From assembly GCA_003648395.1 (NCBI GenBank), contig QMPB01000170.1, positions 1-8,119 of the forward strand: a stretch of DNA of 8,119 bases. Direction: 5' to 3'. How positions within the stretch are numbered: the stretch's first letter is position 1; each line of letters opens with the position of its first letter. Below, one piece after another: positions 6,117-8,119 of this stretch. The notes beneath the pieces were generated by a model. It saw nothing but the letters and a program-made list of their open reading frames with translations, did not search any database and was not told where the DNA came from. This DNA is from Bacteroidota bacterium (GTDB taxonomy: Bacteria; Bacteroidota; Bacteroidia; Bacteroidales; UBA1556). The position numbers and the translations under genes are program-made.

Positions 6117-6122
6117 AAGTTA
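6115..6122 (-). promoter_or_regulatory. Possible -7 promoter box of dnaX
   Basis: The minus strand reads TAACTTTG, matching TAnnTTTG, 55 nt upstream of the dnaX ATG. Transcription starting 5-8 nt further on would begin inside the first arm of the 6083-6116 hairpin. A clear -33 box is not seen; GTTTAG lies roughly at that distance. Confidence 0.4.
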
Positions 6123-6123
6123 A

Positions 6124-6155
6124 AGAAAAACTACTAAACTTATTTTAGTTTTTCT
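6124..6155 (-). terminator. Probable intrinsic terminator of the S8 protease gene
   Basis: On the minus strand AGAAAAACTA (6155-6146) pairs perfectly with TAGTTTTTCT (6133-6124) around a 12-nt loop. The T-rich right arm runs into TTTAACTTT. It lies 22 bp behind the protease stop codon. The stem is AT-rich, so termination may be partial and some transcription may pass into dnaX. Confidence 0.6.
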
Positions 6156-6176
6156 AACTATTTTTATTTATAAATA

Positions 6177-7769
6177 TTACTTGTTTCCATAAAGGCTTTC
6201 TGCCAATTTAAGAGCCTCAAAAGCATTTATAATACCTGCTGATGTGCTTAGTTTCTTAAACTTAACTTTTTTATTTTCATCACCAGGAATATATGTTCTC
6301 TCCTTAGAATGTTTTATGGAAGATTCTATAAGTAAATTTCGTAACTCAATTGCATTTATTTTTGGATAATAAGCTTTTATCAAAGCTGCTACTCCTGCAA
6401 CTACTGGAGCTGCGTCAGAAGTACCACTTGATGCATTATACTTATTATTTGGAGATGTGGAGTATATATCAACTCCTGGCGCAAATATATCTACAGTTCT
6501 TCTTCCGTAATTCGTAAAATCTGCCGCTAATTGATAACTGCTGTTGTTTTTTCCTGATGCGGCAACATCTATCCATTGCGAACGCTGATCTGATCTTGGG
6601 CTAGGGAAGTGAGTAACCTTATCATTATTCTCACTATCATTTCCTGCAGCATGAATTATTAAAACATTATTAGATATGGCATAATCAATAGCTTCTTTCA
6701 CAAATTCAGGATTTAAACTATACGATTTGCCAAAACTACCATTTATTATTGTCGCACCATTTCTAACAGCATAACGAATTGCCAATGCAACATCTTTATC
6801 TCTTTCGTCGCCTCCAGGCACAACGCGTAGTATCATTAATTGCACTGAGTCAATAATTCCCTGTGTTCCAATACCATTATTACGTACTGCTCCAACAATT
6901 CCACTTACTCCTGTACCGTGACTATATCCTTCTGCTTGAATATCATTATTTCCATATATAGTATCATTTATGTCATTTACATTATCGCCAATTATTTCAG
7001 GACGGGGATCGTATGTTAGACTGTATTTTTTATTCAAGTTATCATTAAAGTAATTTAAAGTAGTAGTGATATATTCCAAAGAAATACCCTCGGCATAAGT
7101 CTCAAGAATAAGCTGTTTTACCTGTTCTTCCTTCTCATCTTTAGGGACAAACATTTTTACATCTTCGGTAGTTAATGTGTCAATCTTTAATCTCTCCTTT
7201 ATTATTGCTTCACAAAATTCTAAGGTTAACCCCCATTCTGTATATCCATCTTTTTGCTCTTGATATATACTTCGCTCTTTCTTAATTTCAGCCTTTGCAT
7301 TAACCCATTTATTAAATAAATTCCTATTTTCTCTAGCAATATCTTTCTTTTCTTTATCTTCAAATTTATCTCTATATAATTTATAGAAACGTATTAATTC
7401 TAATGTTTCGCCATCAATATTTCTTCCATCACTTCCTCCAATAAAATTCCACCCATAAATATCATCAATATAACCATTTCCATCATCATCTTTGCCATTA
7501 TACGGTATCTCTTTTGGATTATGCCAAAGCTTAGATCGTAAATCTTCATGGAGAGTGTCAATTCCAGAATCAATAATAGCAACAATAACAGTTTTCTGAA
7601 CCTTGCCTTTTTCTTTCATAAAATCAAGCCCTTGTTGAAGGCTTATTCCTCTGTAGTTTGATTCGGTACTGGAGGAATGATGCCAAGGTATGCTGTCTTG
7701 TGCTTTACTATCTATTGATATTATTATTGATAGTAATGTTGCTAATAGTATGTATTTCATTTCAATCAT
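6177..7769 (-). CDS. Secreted subtilisin-like serine protease (S8 family)
   Basis: A 530-residue secreted peptidase. A signal peptide ends near SKA-Q (residue 23). The catalytic triad is D67 (AIIDSGID), H284 (SHGTGVSG) and S451 (SGTSDAAP), with oxyanion asparagine N377 (AAGND). About 215 residues separate D67 from H284, against roughly 30-40 in subtilisin. This includes a Ca-binding-like DDDGNGYIDD stretch (94-103) and a charged, mostly helical insert (about 120-265). I recall similar inserts in other Bacteroidota S8 proteases. Residues next to the triad are unusual: HGTG for the common HGTH, and GTSD for GTSM. There is no propeptide of the usual subtilisin kind and no type IX secretion C-terminal domain, so it may act in the periplasm. 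The start could also be M4 (7760), which gives a more typical signal peptide, MKYILLATLL. It is a single-gene unit; the substrate is unknown. Confidence 0.93.
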   Translation of the reverse strand: MIEMKYILLATLLSIIISIDSKAQDSIPWHHSSSTESNYRGISLQQGLDFMKEKGKVQKTVIVAIIDSGIDTLHEDLRSKLWHNPKEIPYNGKDDDGNGYIDDIYGWNFIGGSDGRNIDGETLELIRFYKLYRDKFEDKEKKDIARENRNLFNKWVNAKAEIKKERSIYQEQKDGYTEWGLTLEFCEAIIKERLKIDTLTTEDVKMFVPKDEKEEQVKQLILETYAEGISLEYITTTLNYFNDNLNKKYSLTYDPRPEIIGDNVNDINDTIYGNNDIQAEGYSHGTGVSGIVGAVRNNGIGTQGIIDSVQLMILRVVPGGDERDKDVALAIRYAVRNGATIINGSFGKSYSLNPEFVKEAIDYAISNNVLIIHAAGNDSENNDKVTHFPSPRSDQRSQWIDVAASGKNNSSYQLAADFTNYGRRTVDIFAPGVDIYSTSPNNKYNASSGTSDAAPVVAGVAALIKAYYPKINAIELRNLLIESSIKHSKERTYIPGDENKKVKFKKLSTSAGIINAFEALKLAESLYGNK

Positions 7770-7783
7770 TTTTTTTGAGTTTG

Positions 7784-7791
7784 CAAATATA
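7784..7791 (-). promoter_or_regulatory. Possible -7 promoter box of the S8 protease gene
   Basis: The minus strand reads TATATTTG, matching TAnnTTTG, 14 nt before the first ATG (7769) and 23 nt before the in-frame ATG at 7760. The short leader to the first ATG slightly favours the second start. No -33 TTTG is visible at the usual distance. Confidence 0.45.
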
Positions 7792-7941
7792 ACTTTTTAC
7801 TTTTATAATTACTGAATATAAATTACTCAAACCAGGGTAAACGCACATTAAATAATACTCTTATATAATAAATATTATTAACGTAGCTCTAAAACCTATC
7901 AAGTGCTTGCTACTCTGCAAAAAAAAACAATTCCAAAAAAG

Positions 7942-8047
7942 TCATCGAATTACACGGATTAATCGAATTAACTTTTTCCGCTTGCGGAAAATAGTTAAAA
8001 ATTCGATTAATTAGCCCGCCTTCCGGCAGGCAGGTGTAATTCGATGA
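7942..8047. repeat. 106-bp nested palindromic element with GC-rich mini-hairpin
   Basis: Outer arms TCATCGAATTACAC (7942-7955) and its exact reverse complement (8034-8047) enclose inner arms ATTAATCGAATT (7958-7969) and its exact reverse complement (8000-8011). An AACT/AGTT step (7970-7973 with 7993-7996) leads to the central hairpin TTTTCCGC/GCGGAAAA (7974-7981 with 7984-7991). The right side also carries a GC-rich block at 8012-8033, in which GCCCGCC (8014-8020) can fold against GGCAGGC (8025-8031) with one mismatch. There is no coding capacity. It resembles intergenic palindromic repeats (REP- or MITE-like) that I recall from Bacteroidota genomes. No target-site duplication is evident. Confidence 0.8.
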
Positions 8048-8119
8048 TAAATACGCGTCTTAAATTTACATATATAGCTGTATATTACGATAATAAAAGA
8101 TACATAGTAGTTTGGTGAC

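Larger units (their letters stand above)
7770..8119. other. Gene-free right end with promoter and palindromic element
   Basis: No open frame with coding character is seen in these 350 bp. The region holds the possible protease promoter (7784-7791), two short motifs shared with the 2675-2698 region (7862-7877 and 7911-7920), an A run at 7919-7927, and the nested palindrome at 7942-8047. The last 70 bp are AT-rich and show nothing identifiable. Confidence 0.6.

Noticed and set aside
7400..7585. Minus-strand open frame of 61 codons in another frame of the protease gene
   Set aside because: It is rich in Met, Leu and Ile from out-of-frame reading and overlaps the S8 domain completely.
7919..8119. 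CRISPR array or tRNA at the right end
   Set aside because: The repeats are one inverted pair, not regularly spaced direct repeats, and no cloverleaf with a T-loop GTTCRA motif could be found.

Overview
The window comes from an AT-rich member of the Bacteroidota. Three things point there. The 5S rRNA tail and the DnaX and S8-protease sequences have a Bacteroidota character. Shine-Dalgarno sequences are absent in front of the genes checked. Sequences fitting the phylum's -7 promoter element TAnnTTTG occur upstream of five of the six genes. The genus cannot be decided from this sequence.

Layout. At the left edge the last ~68 nt of a 5S rRNA gene run rightward and end in a textbook terminator. 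Beyond it (about 120-300) is a damaged second copy of the 5S tail plus terminator, split by a 43-bp insertion. All six protein genes lie on the minus strand and converge on the rRNA operon. From right to left they are: a secreted subtilisin-like (S8) protease (7769-6177); dnaX, the DNA polymerase III clamp-loader subunit (6059-4272); an exported TPR protein of unknown function 16 bp behind dnaX (4255-2744); a Crp/Fnr-type regulator (2510-1824); the flavin prenyltransferase ubiX (1708-1142); and a LytTR-type response regulator with an unusual receiver domain (1064-348). The right-hand 350 bp carry no gene but hold the protease promoter and a 106-bp nested palindromic element.

Transcription units inferred from spacing and signals: protease alone (terminator at 6124-6155); dnaX plus TPR gene; crp/fnr-like gene alone (strong terminator at 1741-1799); ubiX, then the lytTR gene 77 bp later with its own possible promoter. 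The genes do not form one pathway. They look like housekeeping and regulatory genes next to an rRNA operon, and I see no defence system, CRISPR array, transposase or prophage.

The most interesting signal is inside dnaX. A run of ten A residues lies just after the clamp-loader core (codons 377-380), and both alternative reading frames stop within a few codons. This is the arrangement expected for making a short gamma-like protein by transcriptional or ribosomal slippage. Other points of note are the split 5S-tail duplication, the nested palindrome at the right end, the non-canonical receiver domain of the LytTR regulator, and a 16-bp perfect hairpin at the likely 5' end of the dnaX mRNA.
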